Notes under the pieces: generated by a model | The model's database searches: none | Told to the model about the DNA's origin: nothing | Seen by the model: only the letters and a program-made list of their open reading frames with translations | Shown here: in pieces, positions 1 to 7,359 of the stretch | Layout: each line of letters starts with the position of its first letter | Numbering within the stretch: position 1 is the stretch's first letter | Origin: an uncultured bacterium | GTDB lineage: Bacteria; Cyanobacteriota; Vampirovibrionia; Gastranaerophilales; Gastranaerophilaceae | Assembly (NCBI GenBank): GCA_949288685.1 | Contig: CASELB010000061.1 | Span: 1-12,165 of the forward strand | Reading direction: 5' to 3' | DNA: 12,165 nucleotides | Position numbers and translations under genes: made by a program

Positions 1-15
1 ACGCAATATTATAGA

Positions 16-867
16 ATGAAACTAAAGTACCGGGACAGAGGGATGGAAGAGGAATTCGACTTTAGTTCATACAATAAAATAAAGCGTATCTCCAATGAAG
101 AATTGGCAGAATTGTGGAATGCCTATTTTCAGGACAAAAGTAACAAACGATTGAGGGATGCACTTATATTACAATATATTTACCTTACACGATATGTTGC
201 AAGCCGTGTTAAGGTGGCTCTTCCTCCGACTTTTTCATTTGAGGATATCTCGAGCTTCGGTGTAGAAGGCTTGATTGATGCAATAGAGAAATACAGTCCC
301 AAATTTGGCGCCAGATTTGAAACCTATGCACTTGTAAGAATCCGGGGAAATATTATTGACAAAATTCGTTCACAGGATTTCTTACCGCGTAGTGTAAGAA
401 AAAAGATTAAGAGCGTAAAAGATGCACAGGAAGAATTAAAAAGAAAATTCGGAAGAAATGCAACAACAGGAGAACTTGCGGAATTTTTAGGCTGCGAGAA
501 GGAAAAGATAGAACAAATACTCGGAGAAGATACTGTAGTAACCTCTATTTACGAAAAGAAAACAACTAATGACGAAGCTGTAGAAATTATAGATACCATA
601 CAAGATACAAATCAAAAAAATCCCTCTGAAGAAATAGAAGACAAAACAATAAAGGCACAACTGGAAGACGCATTAAAACGCCTGCCGGAAAGAGAAAGAA
701 CAATACTTGTACTTTACTATCACGAAAACATGACACTCAAAGAAATAGGTGACGCTATAGACATCTCTGAATCCCGAACATCCCAATTACACGCACAAGC
801 CATTATGAAACTCAAAAACCTCTTAAGCGAAAGCCGCGTAGAGAGACTAAAAAAAAGCATTATATAA
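16..867 (+). CDS. RNA polymerase sigma factor, FliA/WhiG (sigma-28-like) family
   Basis: Alternative sigma factor that directs RNA polymerase core to a subset of promoters. Region 2 lies at about residues 48-120, with the family signature VASRVKVALPP and RFETYALVRIRGNIIDKIR, followed by the FliA/WhiG hallmark FLPRSVRKK at 122-130. Region 3 is about 130-200. Region 4 is about 215-272, with LPERERTILVLYY and a helix-turn-helix around LKEIGDAIDISESRTSQLHA (241-260). The 283-residue length is slightly above the usual ~250-270. The start is uncertain: ATG 16 has no clear Shine-Dalgarno, ATG 43 (residue 10) is an alternative, and the frame stays open to base 1, so the gene could begin outside the window. 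No flagellar or sporulation gene is nearby, so the regulon cannot be read from context; region 2 looks at least as close to WhiG as to flagellar FliA, so I give no symbol. Family call very sure, role unsure. Confidence 0.93.
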   Translation: MKLKYRDRGMEEEFDFSSYNKIKRISNEELAELWNAYFQDKSNKRLRDALILQYIYLTRYVASRVKVALPPTFSFEDISSFGVEGLIDAIEKYSPKFGARFETYALVRIRGNIIDKIRSQDFLPRSVRKKIKSVKDAQEELKRKFGRNATTGELAEFLGCEKEKIEQILGEDTVVTSIYEKKTTNDEAVEIIDTIQDTNQKNPSEEIEDKTIKAQLEDALKRLPERERTILVLYYHENMTLKEIGDAIDISESRTSQLHAQAIMKLKNLLSESRVERLKKSII

Positions 868-886
868 CATTCGCGGATTTCACGGC

Positions 887-915
887 TTTACCGCAGGGCA
901 TGTTTGTTTTACAAT
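887..915 (+). promoter_or_regulatory. Predicted sigma-70-type promoter of glyS
   Basis: TTTACC (887-892, 4 of 6 matches to TTGACA), a 17-base spacer, then TACAAT (910-915, 5 of 6 matches to TATAAT). Transcription would start near 921-922, just ahead of the ribosome site, leaving a very short leader. ATGTTT sits at 900-905, four bases before the -10, a layout repeated at two other promoters in this window. Predicted by eye only. Confidence 0.5.
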
Positions 916-922
916 AATGCGG

Positions 923-928
923 TGAGGT
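923..928 (+). promoter_or_regulatory. Shine-Dalgarno site fixing the glyS start
   Basis: TGAGGT ends five bases before ATG 934. It supports that start over the upstream in-frame TTG at 904, which falls inside the promoter, and GTG at 922, which overlaps the site itself. Confidence 0.6.
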
Positions 929-933
929 ATGAC

Positions 934-2943
934 ATGAGCAAATATTTATTGGAAATCGGAGTTGAAGAACTCCCTTATAAGTTTATTCCGTCTGCAATAG
1001 AGCAGTTAAAAAACGGATTTAGCAAATTTTTTGAAGAAAATAAGGTTGAATATTCGGATATCAAAGTAATGGCAACCCCGAGACGGCTTGCAGTTATAGT
1101 ATCAGGACTTACTGATAAACAACCCGATATTGAAAAAATAGTAAAAGGTCCTGTAAAGAAAGTTGCATATACGGAAGACGGCAAACTGTCACCCGCCGGA
1201 CTCGGCTTTTTAAAGAAAAATAATATTTCCGAATCTGATATATATATTGAAAATGATTATATTCACGCCAAAATAAAAATCGAAGGGAAAAGAACCGCAA
1301 ATTTAATTCAGGATAATGCAGCAAATATCGTTCTTAAACTCCAGGGACCTCATTTCATGCGCTGGGGTAATAACGATGAAAAATTTTCACGTCCGATAAG
1401 GTGGATTGTATCAATCCTTGATGACAAACAAATTCCAATCACCATCATTGACAAAACTTCATCAAACATTACACGCGGACACAGGTTTTCTAAGCAAAAT
1501 ATCGTGATAAACTCTCCTGATGAATACATAGAAAAACTTAAAGATGCTTGCGTTTATGTAGATCAGGAAGAAAGAAAAGCCAAGATACAGGCATTAATAA
1601 AACAAGAAGCGGACAAATTAAATGCCAAAGCAAGTTACAGTGATGATTTACTGGAAGAAGTTACATATATTTGCGAATACCCTATTGCTGTTGTATGTGA
1701 ATTTGATAAAGATTTTCTTACGATTCCGCAAGAAGTCGCTGTTACGGTAATGGAAGTACATCAGAGATATTTTGCCCTGTATGATAATAACAACAAACTG
1801 ATTAACAAATTCATAACCGTTACTAACTATGTAGGAAATGAATTTGAAAACATCAGAGCCGGAAATTTGCGCGTAATCAAAGCGCGGCTTGATGATGCCG
1901 TCTTCTTCTTTAAAGAAGATACTAAAAAACCGATTGAAAGTTATCTTGAAAACATAAAAGGAATTACTTTCCAAAAAGGTTTAGGTTCTATGTATGATAA
2001 GACCTTAAGGCTTGTTAACCTTTCAGAATATCTGGCTAAAGAAATAAATGCCGGCACAAACGAAATTGAGACAATAAAACGTACAGCCCTTTTGTGCAAA
2101 GCAGATTTAGCAACGAACCTTGTATTTGAATTTACTGAACTTCAAGGCTTTATCGGGGCTGATTATGCAAGAGTAAGCGGCGAAAACCCCAGAGTCGCAG
2201 AGGGAATAAAAGAACATTATTTCCCGCTTAACGCTGATTCTGAAACAGCGTCCGGGATTGAAGGTCAAATTACCGGTATTGCCGACAAAATTGATACAAT
2301 TTGTGCAGTCTTTGCTGGCGGCAAAAAACCAACCGGTTCTTCAGACCCGCTTGGCGTAAGACGTGCGGCATTAGGAATTGTAAAAACTATACTTGAACAC
2401 AACCTTAACATTGATATCGAAAATTTAACATTAAAAACTCTGGAATTATTGCCTGTAAAAAAAGACGGGTGCTATGAGGATGTAATTGAGTTTATAACAC
2501 AGCGCTTAATAATTTATCTTTCAGAATACTATCCCAAAAACATTCTGGAAGCATGCGCAGTTACAAGCCCGCTAAAAGATTTATGCGGATACAAAAAGCG
2601 CGTTGAAGCCGTTAAAACAATAAATAATCCGATGCTTATTGAAAACGCTAACCGTGTCATAAAGATTTTAAAAGATAACAGCGCATCAAATATCAATCCT
2701 GCATTATTTAACACATCAGCAGAAAAAGATTTATATAACGCCATAAAAGATATAGATACAAGCGACTATACCGCTTATATTAAATATCTGGAATCATTAA
2801 ACCCGTATATAACCAAATTCTTCGATGATGTTCTTGTTATGGATAAAGACGAGGCTGTTAAAAATAACAGAATTGCACTTTTAACAAAACTAAAATGCGG
2901 GTATTTTAAACTTGCGGATTTCTCAAAGTTACAAGTTTTGTAA
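934..2943 (+). CDS. glyS: Glycyl-tRNA synthetase, beta subunit
   Basis: Beta subunit of the bacterial alpha2beta2 glycyl-tRNA synthetase, which charges tRNA-Gly in the cytosol; beta supplies tRNA recognition and the anticodon-binding region, while the alpha subunit (GlyQ) carries the aminoacylation site. At 669 residues it is close to the usual ~690. Family blocks in order: YLLEIGVEELP at the N-terminus, ATPRRLAV (47-54), GPHFMRWG (138-145), TRGHRF (180-185), the conserved HQRYF (276-280), the HD-like helical part with KADLATNLVFEFTELQG (389-405), KPTGSSDPLGVRRAA (465-479), and an anticodon-binding C-terminus. ATG 934 is chosen because LLEIGVEELP lies at the usual distance and a good ribosome site precedes it. 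glyQ is not adjacent: the sigma gene is upstream and a zinc-ribbon gene downstream. It has its own promoter, and no intrinsic terminator is visible after it, so some read-through into the next gene is likely. Confidence 0.97.
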   Translation: MSKYLLEIGVEELPYKFIPSAIEQLKNGFSKFFEENKVEYSDIKVMATPRRLAVIVSGLTDKQPDIEKIVKGPVKKVAYTEDGKLSPAGLGFLKKNNISESDIYIENDYIHAKIKIEGKRTANLIQDNAANIVLKLQGPHFMRWGNNDEKFSRPIRWIVSILDDKQIPITIIDKTSSNITRGHRFSKQNIVINSPDEYIEKLKDACVYVDQEERKAKIQALIKQEADKLNAKASYSDDLLEEVTYICEYPIAVVCEFDKDFLTIPQEVAVTVMEVHQRYFALYDNNNKLINKFITVTNYVGNEFENIRAGNLRVIKARLDDAVFFFKEDTKKPIESYLENIKGITFQKGLGSMYDKTLRLVNLSEYLAKEINAGTNEIETIKRTALLCKADLATNLVFEFTELQGFIGADYARVSGENPRVAEGIKEHYFPLNADSETASGIEGQITGIADKIDTICAVFAGGKKPTGSSDPLGVRRAALGIVKTILEHNLNIDIENLTLKTLELLPVKKDGCYEDVIEFITQRLIIYLSEYYPKNILEACAVTSPLKDLCGYKKRVEAVKTINNPMLIENANRVIKILKDNSASNINPALFNTSAEKDLYNAIKDIDTSDYTAYIKYLESLNPYITKFFDDVLVMDKDEAVKNNRIALLTKLKCGYFKLADFSKLQVL

Positions 2944-2960
2944 TCTTTTGTATCAAAAAC

Positions 2961-2989
2961 TTGCAAAATAGCGAAAAAAGTACTACAAT
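2961..2989 (+). promoter_or_regulatory. Predicted promoter of the zinc-ribbon gene
   Basis: TTGCAA (2961-2966, 4 of 6), a 17-base spacer and TACAAT (2984-2989, 5 of 6). The start would be near 2996, giving a leader of about 46 bases that ends in AGGAG (3029-3033), eight bases before ATG 3042. It lacks the ATGTTT element seen at three other promoters here. Confidence 0.5.
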
Positions 2990-3041
2990 AGCGGAACGGG
3001 CAGTTGTAATGTATTAAGCCTGGGAATTAGGAGAAAAGACC

Positions 3042-3344
3042 ATGTACCAAGATGAAACGCTTATTTGCGAAGATTGTTCAAAAGAGTTTGTATTTACGGC
3101 AGGTGAACAAGAGTTCTTTGCCGAGAAGGGGTTAACAAATAAGCCGAAACGCTGCCCTGAATGCAGAAAAGCAAAACGCCAGAGAAACCGTAAAAAACTA
3201 TATGATGTAGTTTGCGCAAGATGCGGTGCACAAACAAAAGTTCCGTTTAAACCGCGCGGTGATAAAGAAGTTTTATGCAGAGACTGTTTTAATGCAGAAA
3301 ATGCAAAACATCAGGAACAACAAACTCCGCAAGAAGAAGTTTAA
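3042..3344 (+). CDS. Small double zinc-ribbon protein (CxxC-x17-CxxC type)
   Basis: A 100-residue protein built from two predicted zinc ribbons. The first uses C9/C12 and C38/C41 and resembles the 'probable zinc-ribbon' family (zf-trcl type): a short pattern ending CSKEF, a Phe-rich middle with GEQEFFAEKG, then NKPKRCPECR. The second is C58/C61, exactly 17 residues, then C79/C82, matching the named CxxC-x17-CxxC domain. A basic stretch (KAKRQRNRKK, 43-52) joins them and would suit nucleic-acid contact, which is an inference; the tail is Gln/Glu-rich. Function is not known for these families. The gene has its own promoter, a good ribosome site (AGGAG 3029-3033), and ends six bases before a strong terminator, so it can be a single-gene unit. 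Domain call firm, function open. Confidence 0.9.
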   Translation: MYQDETLICEDCSKEFVFTAGEQEFFAEKGLTNKPKRCPECRKAKRQRNRKKLYDVVCARCGAQTKVPFKPRGDKEVLCRDCFNAENAKHQEQQTPQEEV

Positions 3345-3349
3345 AAAAA

Positions 3350-3370
3350 GACCGGACAAATTGTCCGGTC
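3350..3370. terminator. Bidirectional intrinsic terminator
   Basis: GACCGGAC (3350-3357) pairs with GTCCGGTC (3363-3370); the palindrome extends inwards to 10 base pairs on paper around A3360. Seven A's lie on the left and TTTTTATTT on the right, so a U-run follows the hairpin on both strands. It serves the zinc-ribbon gene (plus) and the convergent metallopeptidase-like gene (minus), whose TAA stop lies inside the right-hand T-run. Confidence 0.92.
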
Positions 3371-3373
3371 TTT

Positions 3374-4285
3374 TTATTTCGCAAATTTTTTTCTAAACTC
3401 ATCACATCGGTTAATAATCTTTGTATATGCAAAATTTTTGACGTCAAAATCTGTTGTCTGCATACCTAAATTCATAACCGATTTCATAATTTCCGTCTCT
3501 TTGGTATATGCTTCATGTTCTTGTTTTAAATACATTTGCAGGTATTTTAACAAAACAGCAAGATTAAAATCTTTCTCTGCTGCATCTGAAAAGTACTTAA
3601 TTAATAAATTATCAATGTACTTATCATAGCTTCCTATTTTATTTGAAGTAAATTTTTGCAGCAGCTTATTTTCAGACCCTTTATGCGGAACAGGCAAGCC
3701 CTGTGTGTTATTCATCCCCTGCAATACGGGATAAGTTCCGAAAAGTTCAATATTTGCAGCAAACTCACGCATATTTCTAATAGTATTTCTTAATGACGGG
3801 CTGTCAGGATAATCATCCGTGATTTTTGTTATAAATCGCTCTATTGAAAAATTATTTTCTTTATTCTGGGCGGCATGTGTAAACTCATGTACACAACTTC
3901 CCAATAATTGTATTTTCCGGGAAGTATCCGTAAGATTATTTTCAATATTCAGATAAATTACATCCGGTTCACCGACTTTAATTGAAGTATAAGCAATAAA
4001 ACGTTTTGATAGTTTTTCGGGAAGTTCACTTATTGGTTTTACAGATATATCAGGAATAAATTTTTTAAAAATATTTTCGATTTCGGAAATATTAACCTGT
4101 TCGTTCATAATATGTTTTTTCAAAAGCCCTGCGCACATATCAACTTTTTGCAGGTGATTTGCTCCAAAATTCACATTTTTTACAAAAGTATCACAACCCG
4201 TTTCACGATTGTATTGCGGCAATACCTTTGTTTTATTTATATATCCTGCCGGTACCACATTTAAATTCAAACTGTTAATCTTCAT
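3374..4285 (-). CDS. Predicted HEXXH zinc metallopeptidase-like protein with N-terminal F-G-A motif
   Basis: A 303-residue protein I do not recognise as a named family. Seen: an N-terminus MKINSLNLNV, a low-complexity stretch, then NVNFGAN (37-43); a beta-strand-like segment DVIYLNIENN (108-117); and a helix with CVHEFTHAAQ, in which HEFTH (133-137) is a perfect zinc-protease HEXXH. E174 in MREFAANIE, or E256/E258 in EHEAY, could be a third metal ligand. No signal peptide or membrane helix is obvious. From established zincin chemistry the two His would bind zinc and E134 would activate water; that this protein is an active peptidase is inference. ATG 4285 is preferred to ATG 4297 because GAGGT lies five bases before it and the family-like MKIN start follows. 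The gene stands alone on the minus strand, divergent from the symporter. Alternative: a non-catalytic host- or cell-surface-related protein. Confidence 0.75.
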   Translation of the reverse strand: MKINSLNLNVVPAGYINKTKVLPQYNRETGCDTFVKNVNFGANHLQKVDMCAGLLKKHIMNEQVNISEIENIFKKFIPDISVKPISELPEKLSKRFIAYTSIKVGEPDVIYLNIENNLTDTSRKIQLLGSCVHEFTHAAQNKENNFSIERFITKITDDYPDSPSLRNTIRNMREFAANIELFGTYPVLQGMNNTQGLPVPHKGSENKLLQKFTSNKIGSYDKYIDNLLIKYFSDAAEKDFNLAVLLKYLQMYLKQEHEAYTKETEIMKSVMNLGMQTTDFDVKNFAYTKIINRCDEFRKKFAK

Positions 4286-4290
4286 TTCAT

Positions 4291-4295
4291 ACCTC
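4291..4295 (-). promoter_or_regulatory. Shine-Dalgarno site fixing the minus-strand start
   Basis: GAGGT read on the minus strand, five bases before ATG 4285. The context TGAGGTATGA-X-ATG is almost the same as that in front of glyS (923-936), including an in-frame upstream start codon (ATG here, GTG there) that overlaps the site. Confidence 0.55.
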
Positions 4296-4301
4296 ATAAT
4301 T

Positions 4302-4307
4302 AATATA
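4302..4307 (-). promoter_or_regulatory. Possible -10 element of the metallopeptidase-like gene
   Basis: TATATT on the minus strand (5 of 6 to TATAAT). No convincing -35 is seen 16-18 bases upstream, and the leader would be only about ten bases. Weak, listed as the best candidate in the divergent region. Confidence 0.25.
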
Positions 4308-4369
4308 ATCCGAATTTAAATAAACCGTAAAAAAAATTTTTTGCCTGAAAATTAACAAATATTAACTTT

Positions 4370-4398
4370 TTTTTACAAAATGTTTCATATTGTAAAAA
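4370..4398. repeat. Imperfect palindrome in the divergent intergenic region
   Basis: TTTTTACAA (4370-4378) is mirrored by TTGTAAAAA (4390-4398); inside, one A-A mismatch is followed by ATG/CAT pairing around a TTT loop, so 12 of 13 positions pair. It lies just upstream of the symporter's -35 region, where an activator or repressor site would be expected. Beside it are a direct repeat ATTAAC (4351-4356 and 4361-4366, ten bases apart, one helical turn) and A/T tracts (A8T6 at 4329-4342, T8 at 4367-4374) that may bend the DNA. It is not followed by a T-run that would make it a terminator. Confidence 0.5.
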
Positions 4399-4403
4399 TT
4401 AAA

Positions 4404-4432
4404 ATGAGCAAACAGCATGTTTTTGATATAAT
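4404..4432 (+). promoter_or_regulatory. Extended -10 promoter of the symporter gene
   Basis: TATAAT at 4427-4432 is a perfect -10, preceded by TG at the extended -10 position (TGATATAAT, 4424-4432). The -35 at 17 bases is poor (ATGAGC, 4404-4409), as is common for extended -10 promoters. Start is expected near 4439. ATGTTT occupies 4417-4422, four bases before the -10. Confidence 0.6.
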
Positions 4433-4445
4433 AAAACAGATGTTT
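4410..4445. promoter_or_regulatory. Pair of operator-like palindromes flanking the symporter -10
   Basis: AAACAGCATGTTT (4410-4422) and AAACAGATGTTT (4434-4445) are near-identical AAACA...TGTTT palindromes. One lies between -35 and -10, the other over the expected start site. This placement is typical of repressor operators; the regulator is unknown and the call is inferred from position and symmetry. Confidence 0.35.
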
Positions 4446-4474
4446 GTACTAGCGGAATATAAGGATAATTATTG

Positions 4475-5971
4475 ATGAGAAAGTTTTTATTATTAATGTT
4501 AACCCTGTTACTTAACCTGCAATCAGCATTTGCGTTCAATGTTGATGCTTTTATTGACCAGAAGGTCGCCCCGATAATGAACTTTATAGCCTCATTAGTA
4601 TTTTATCCAGTAAAAATTTGCGGGTACGATGTTCCTATAATTATTTTCTGGATATTATTTGCAGGAATATTCTTTACTTTTTATTTCAAAGGTATTTCAA
4701 TTATAGGTTTAAAGCATTCAATTGATGTGCTGAGACAGCCGGCGGAAGGCGGAGACGGAAGCGGAGAAGTTTCTTCATATCACGCACTTGCAACCGCATT
4801 ATCAGGAACCATAGGTATAGGATGTATTGCAGGTGTTGCAATATCAATTTCAATCGGCGGTCCGGGTGCTGCATTCTGGATATTTACAGGAGCATTACTC
4901 GGTATGGCAATTAAATTTATTGAAGCAACACTTTCCGTAAAATATAGAAGATTTAACCTTGACGGTTCAGTTTCCGGCGGACCTATGCACTATATTGCAC
5001 ACGGCTTAACCAGAAAGAAAATGAGAAAACTCGGACAATTTTTATCTGTAGTATTTGCTATCCTCTGTATCGGCGGCGGTATTACAGGCGGAAATATGAT
5101 ACAAATTAACCAATCTGCACACCAGCTTATATTTATTACAGGAGCAGAACACAGTTTCCTTAACGGGTATACGTGGGTATTCGGCTTAGTTGTTGCTATA
5201 GTAATCGGGCTTGTAATCGTCGGCGGGATTAAAAGTATAGCAAAAGTTACTGCTGTTTTAGTACCAACAATGTGTTTGATGTACATTGTATCCGGTTTAA
5301 TAGTTATATTTGCAAACTTTGCCAATATACCGCATGCAATTATTTTAATTCTGCGTGAAGCGTTCCATCCGACAGCAGTTGCAGGAGGAGTATTCGGAAC
5401 AATTATAATAGGCTTAAGACGTTCTGTTCAGTCTAACGAAGCCGGAACCGGTGCTGCAGCTATTGTTTATGCAACAGCAAAAACTAAAGAACCAGTATCA
5501 CAAGGATTTGTAGCATTAATAGAAACATTCCTCACAGGTTTATTATGTTTATTCACATCTTTCGCAATAATATTTTCAGGAACTTGCAATACTGCAACAG
5601 CACAAATTTCAGGAATTGAACTTGCGTCAAACGCGTTTAAATCCGTAATTCCTTTCTTCCCGTATATTTTATCTTTGATTGCTATTATGTTTGCAATTTC
5701 AACACTTATTTCCTGGGCTTATTATGGTCAAAAAGCGTGGACATTCCTGCTCGGTGAAGGTAAAAAACGTGTACTTACATTCAACATTATCTACTGTATC
5801 TTTATAGTAATCGGCTCTGCAATGAATGTTCGTTCAGTTATCGATATTACGGATGCAATGATGATTGCAATGACAATACCTAATATTATCGTTTTATATA
5901 TACTTGCTCCTGAAATTAAAAAGGATTTAAAAGATTACGGAAAACGTCATAATCTCTGGTACTGTAAATAA
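4475..5971 (+). CDS. AGCS-family amino acid (alanine/glycine):cation symporter
   Basis: Inner-membrane transporter of the alanine-or-glycine:cation symporter family (TC 2.A.25), which imports small neutral amino acids with Na+ or H+. It has 498 residues, mostly membrane helices. Family blocks: SSYHALATALSG (100-111) leading into GTIGIGCIAGVA, GGPGAAFWIF (128-137), VSGGPMHYI (166-174), ITGGNMIQINQ (203-213), and RRSVQSNEAGTGAAAI (315-330). The first 20 residues look like a signal peptide (MRK, a Leu-rich core, then AFA), unlike many family members; it may be cleaved or may be an extra helix. Oddity: the usual GTGN or GLGN of the first signature reads GIGC, with Cys117 in place of a normally conserved Asn. 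ATG 4475, with AAGGA at 4461-4465, is preferred to TTG 4472. The M16 peptidase gene follows after 43 bases and is probably co-transcribed. The substrate cannot be fixed from sequence. Confidence 0.92.
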   Translation: MRKFLLLMLTLLLNLQSAFAFNVDAFIDQKVAPIMNFIASLVFYPVKICGYDVPIIIFWILFAGIFFTFYFKGISIIGLKHSIDVLRQPAEGGDGSGEVSSYHALATALSGTIGIGCIAGVAISISIGGPGAAFWIFTGALLGMAIKFIEATLSVKYRRFNLDGSVSGGPMHYIAHGLTRKKMRKLGQFLSVVFAILCIGGGITGGNMIQINQSAHQLIFITGAEHSFLNGYTWVFGLVVAIVIGLVIVGGIKSIAKVTAVLVPTMCLMYIVSGLIVIFANFANIPHAIILILREAFHPTAVAGGVFGTIIIGLRRSVQSNEAGTGAAAIVYATAKTKEPVSQGFVALIETFLTGLLCLFTSFAIIFSGTCNTATAQISGIELASNAFKSVIPFFPYILSLIAIMFAISTLISWAYYGQKAWTFLLGEGKKRVLTFNIIYCIFIVIGSAMNVRSVIDITDAMMIAMTIPNIIVLYILAPEIKKDLKDYGKRHNLWYCK

Positions 5972-5985
5972 TCTTACTCTTGTAA

Positions 5986-5991
5986 TATAAT
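5986..5991 (+). promoter_or_regulatory. Possible internal -10 upstream of the M16 peptidase
   Basis: TATAAT in the 43-base gap, with only a weak -35 candidate (TGTAAA, 5963-5968) and no ATGTTT element. It could give extra transcription of the peptidase gene; in such AT-rich DNA it may be chance. Confidence 0.25.
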
Positions 5992-6014
5992 TAAACTATC
6001 TTGCAGGAGAAATT

Positions 6015-7337
6015 ATGAAAAAAACAGTAATCAAATATCCATTTTTGACTAAAGAAGTCGAAGTCTATGAAACAGAGAGCGGACATAAAATTGTTCTGGC
6101 ACACAAAGACGGAGGTCTGGTCAATATAAGTTCATGGGTAAAAACCGGTTCTATAAATGAAGATGATGAAATAAACGGAATCTCACATTTTCTTGAACAT
6201 TTAATGTTTAAAGGTACTCATAAACACAAAGCGGGAGAATTTGACAGAATACTGGAAGGTAAAGGTGCAATAGTCAATGCTGCCACCTGGAAAGATTACA
6301 CTTTTTATTATGTCACCCTTCCCAAGGGCAAAAATGATGAAGATATGTACCTTGCAATCGACTTACATGCTGATATGATGATTGACCCGATACTTCCGCC
6401 GGAAGAAATCGGGAGTCCTTTTAACCTGGATGACAAAAATGTTACAGATAAACGTGAACGACACGTTGTAATTGAAGAAATAAGAATGCGGCAAGATCAA
6501 CCGTGGAGTAAGGTTTATAATTATACAAATGATGCAATGTATAAAAAACACCCATACAAACGTGATGTAATCGGCACACCACAAATTATTTCACAGGTAA
6601 CGCAAGAAACCATAATGAATTATTATAAAACATTCTATTCTCCAAACAATATCACAACTATTGTTGTAGGCGATTTTGACCACGAAAAAGTTTTGAACAG
6701 AGTTATTAAAGGCTTTGATTTTAAAAACAGAGCAAAACATATTAACCGGATAAATGAACCTGATGAACCGACTAATCATACAATATACGTAGAAAATAAA
6801 GCATGTCTGACATCAGGATTTATGATGTTCGGCTATCTTGGAGCACCTGCAAAAGACTTGAAAGATACAATAATGCTTGATATGCTTGCAACAATACTCG
6901 GCGATAGCGCAAGCTCAAGAATGTATCAGAACCTGATTGAAAAAGCGTCGGAACAGGTGTTTAATATGGTTGGTGCTGAACATTATATATTCAAAGACGG
7001 CAGTAATTTCTTCCTGCAGGCAAACTTTATTCCTGAGAAAAAAGATAAAGCCATTGAACTCATAAAAGCTGAAGTTGAAAAAATAAAAGAAAATATTGAA
7101 GAAAACGAGTTTAAAAAAGCAAAAAACAGAATAAAGGCAGATTTTGCATCCGATGCGGAAACAGTATCCGCAATCGGAGAAACTATCGGGTACTATATGA
7201 CCGTTTGTGATGATTTAACACTTGCGGAAAAATACCTCGGCGAAGTTGAAAAAATTACTATTGATGATTTGAAAAACACGGCAAAAAAATACTTAAATAT
7301 AAATAATGCCGTTATTTCAACTTTAATTCCTCAATAA
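6015..7337 (+). CDS. M16 family zinc metallopeptidase (processing-peptidase-like)
   Basis: Insulinase/pitrilysin-clan peptidase of the short bacterial type (440 residues: one active N-terminal half and one M16_C half). The inverted zinc motif HFLEH is at 58-62 (H58 and H62 ligands, E61 catalytic), followed by LMFKGT; the third ligand is expected in VVIEEIRM (E154 or E155). GAIVNAATWKDYTFYYVTLP (85-104) is the usual strand pair around the active site. The second half carries the PNNITTIVVGDF and DSASSRMYQNLIEK-type blocks. Such enzymes degrade short peptides; the true substrate is unknown. No signal peptide is seen, suggesting cytosolic action. Oddity: about 14 extra residues (GSPFNLDDKNVTDK, 133-146) lie between the PPEEI and RERHVVIEE parts that are normally nearly contiguous. 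AGGAG (6005-6009) is five bases before ATG. Many genomes pair an active and an inactive M16 gene; no partner is adjacent here. Confidence 0.93.
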   Translation: MKKTVIKYPFLTKEVEVYETESGHKIVLAHKDGGLVNISSWVKTGSINEDDEINGISHFLEHLMFKGTHKHKAGEFDRILEGKGAIVNAATWKDYTFYYVTLPKGKNDEDMYLAIDLHADMMIDPILPPEEIGSPFNLDDKNVTDKRERHVVIEEIRMRQDQPWSKVYNYTNDAMYKKHPYKRDVIGTPQIISQVTQETIMNYYKTFYSPNNITTIVVGDFDHEKVLNRVIKGFDFKNRAKHINRINEPDEPTNHTIYVENKACLTSGFMMFGYLGAPAKDLKDTIMLDMLATILGDSASSRMYQNLIEKASEQVFNMVGAEHYIFKDGSNFFLQANFIPEKKDKAIELIKAEVEKIKENIEENEFKKAKNRIKADFASDAETVSAIGETIGYYMTVCDDLTLAEKYLGEVEKITIDDLKNTAKKYLNINNAVISTLIPQ

Positions 7338-7359
7338 ATCAATATACGGAATAAAAAGT

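Noticed and set aside
874..893. Short GCGG...CCGC inverted pair after the sigma gene
   Set aside because: Only four base pairs around a long loop and no immediate T-run; it overlaps the glyS -35.
904..933. Ten-codon N-terminal extension of glyS from TTG 904
   Set aside because: The TTG lies in the predicted promoter and the extension does not fit the family's MSKYLLEIGVEELP-type start; ATG 934 has a proper ribosome site.
1648..1974. Minus-strand open frame of 108 codons inside glyS
   Set aside because: It is the shadow of a well-conserved coding region and has no family-like features.
2932..2963. Hairpin after glyS (CAAGTTTT paired with AAAACTTG, loop of 16)
   Set aside because: AT-rich eight-base-pair stem with a large loop and no following T-run; it overlaps the next promoter's -35, so it is not called a terminator.
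4990..5325. Minus-strand open frame of 111 codons inside the symporter
   Set aside because: Antisense shadow of membrane-helix codons; no ribosome site or family signal.
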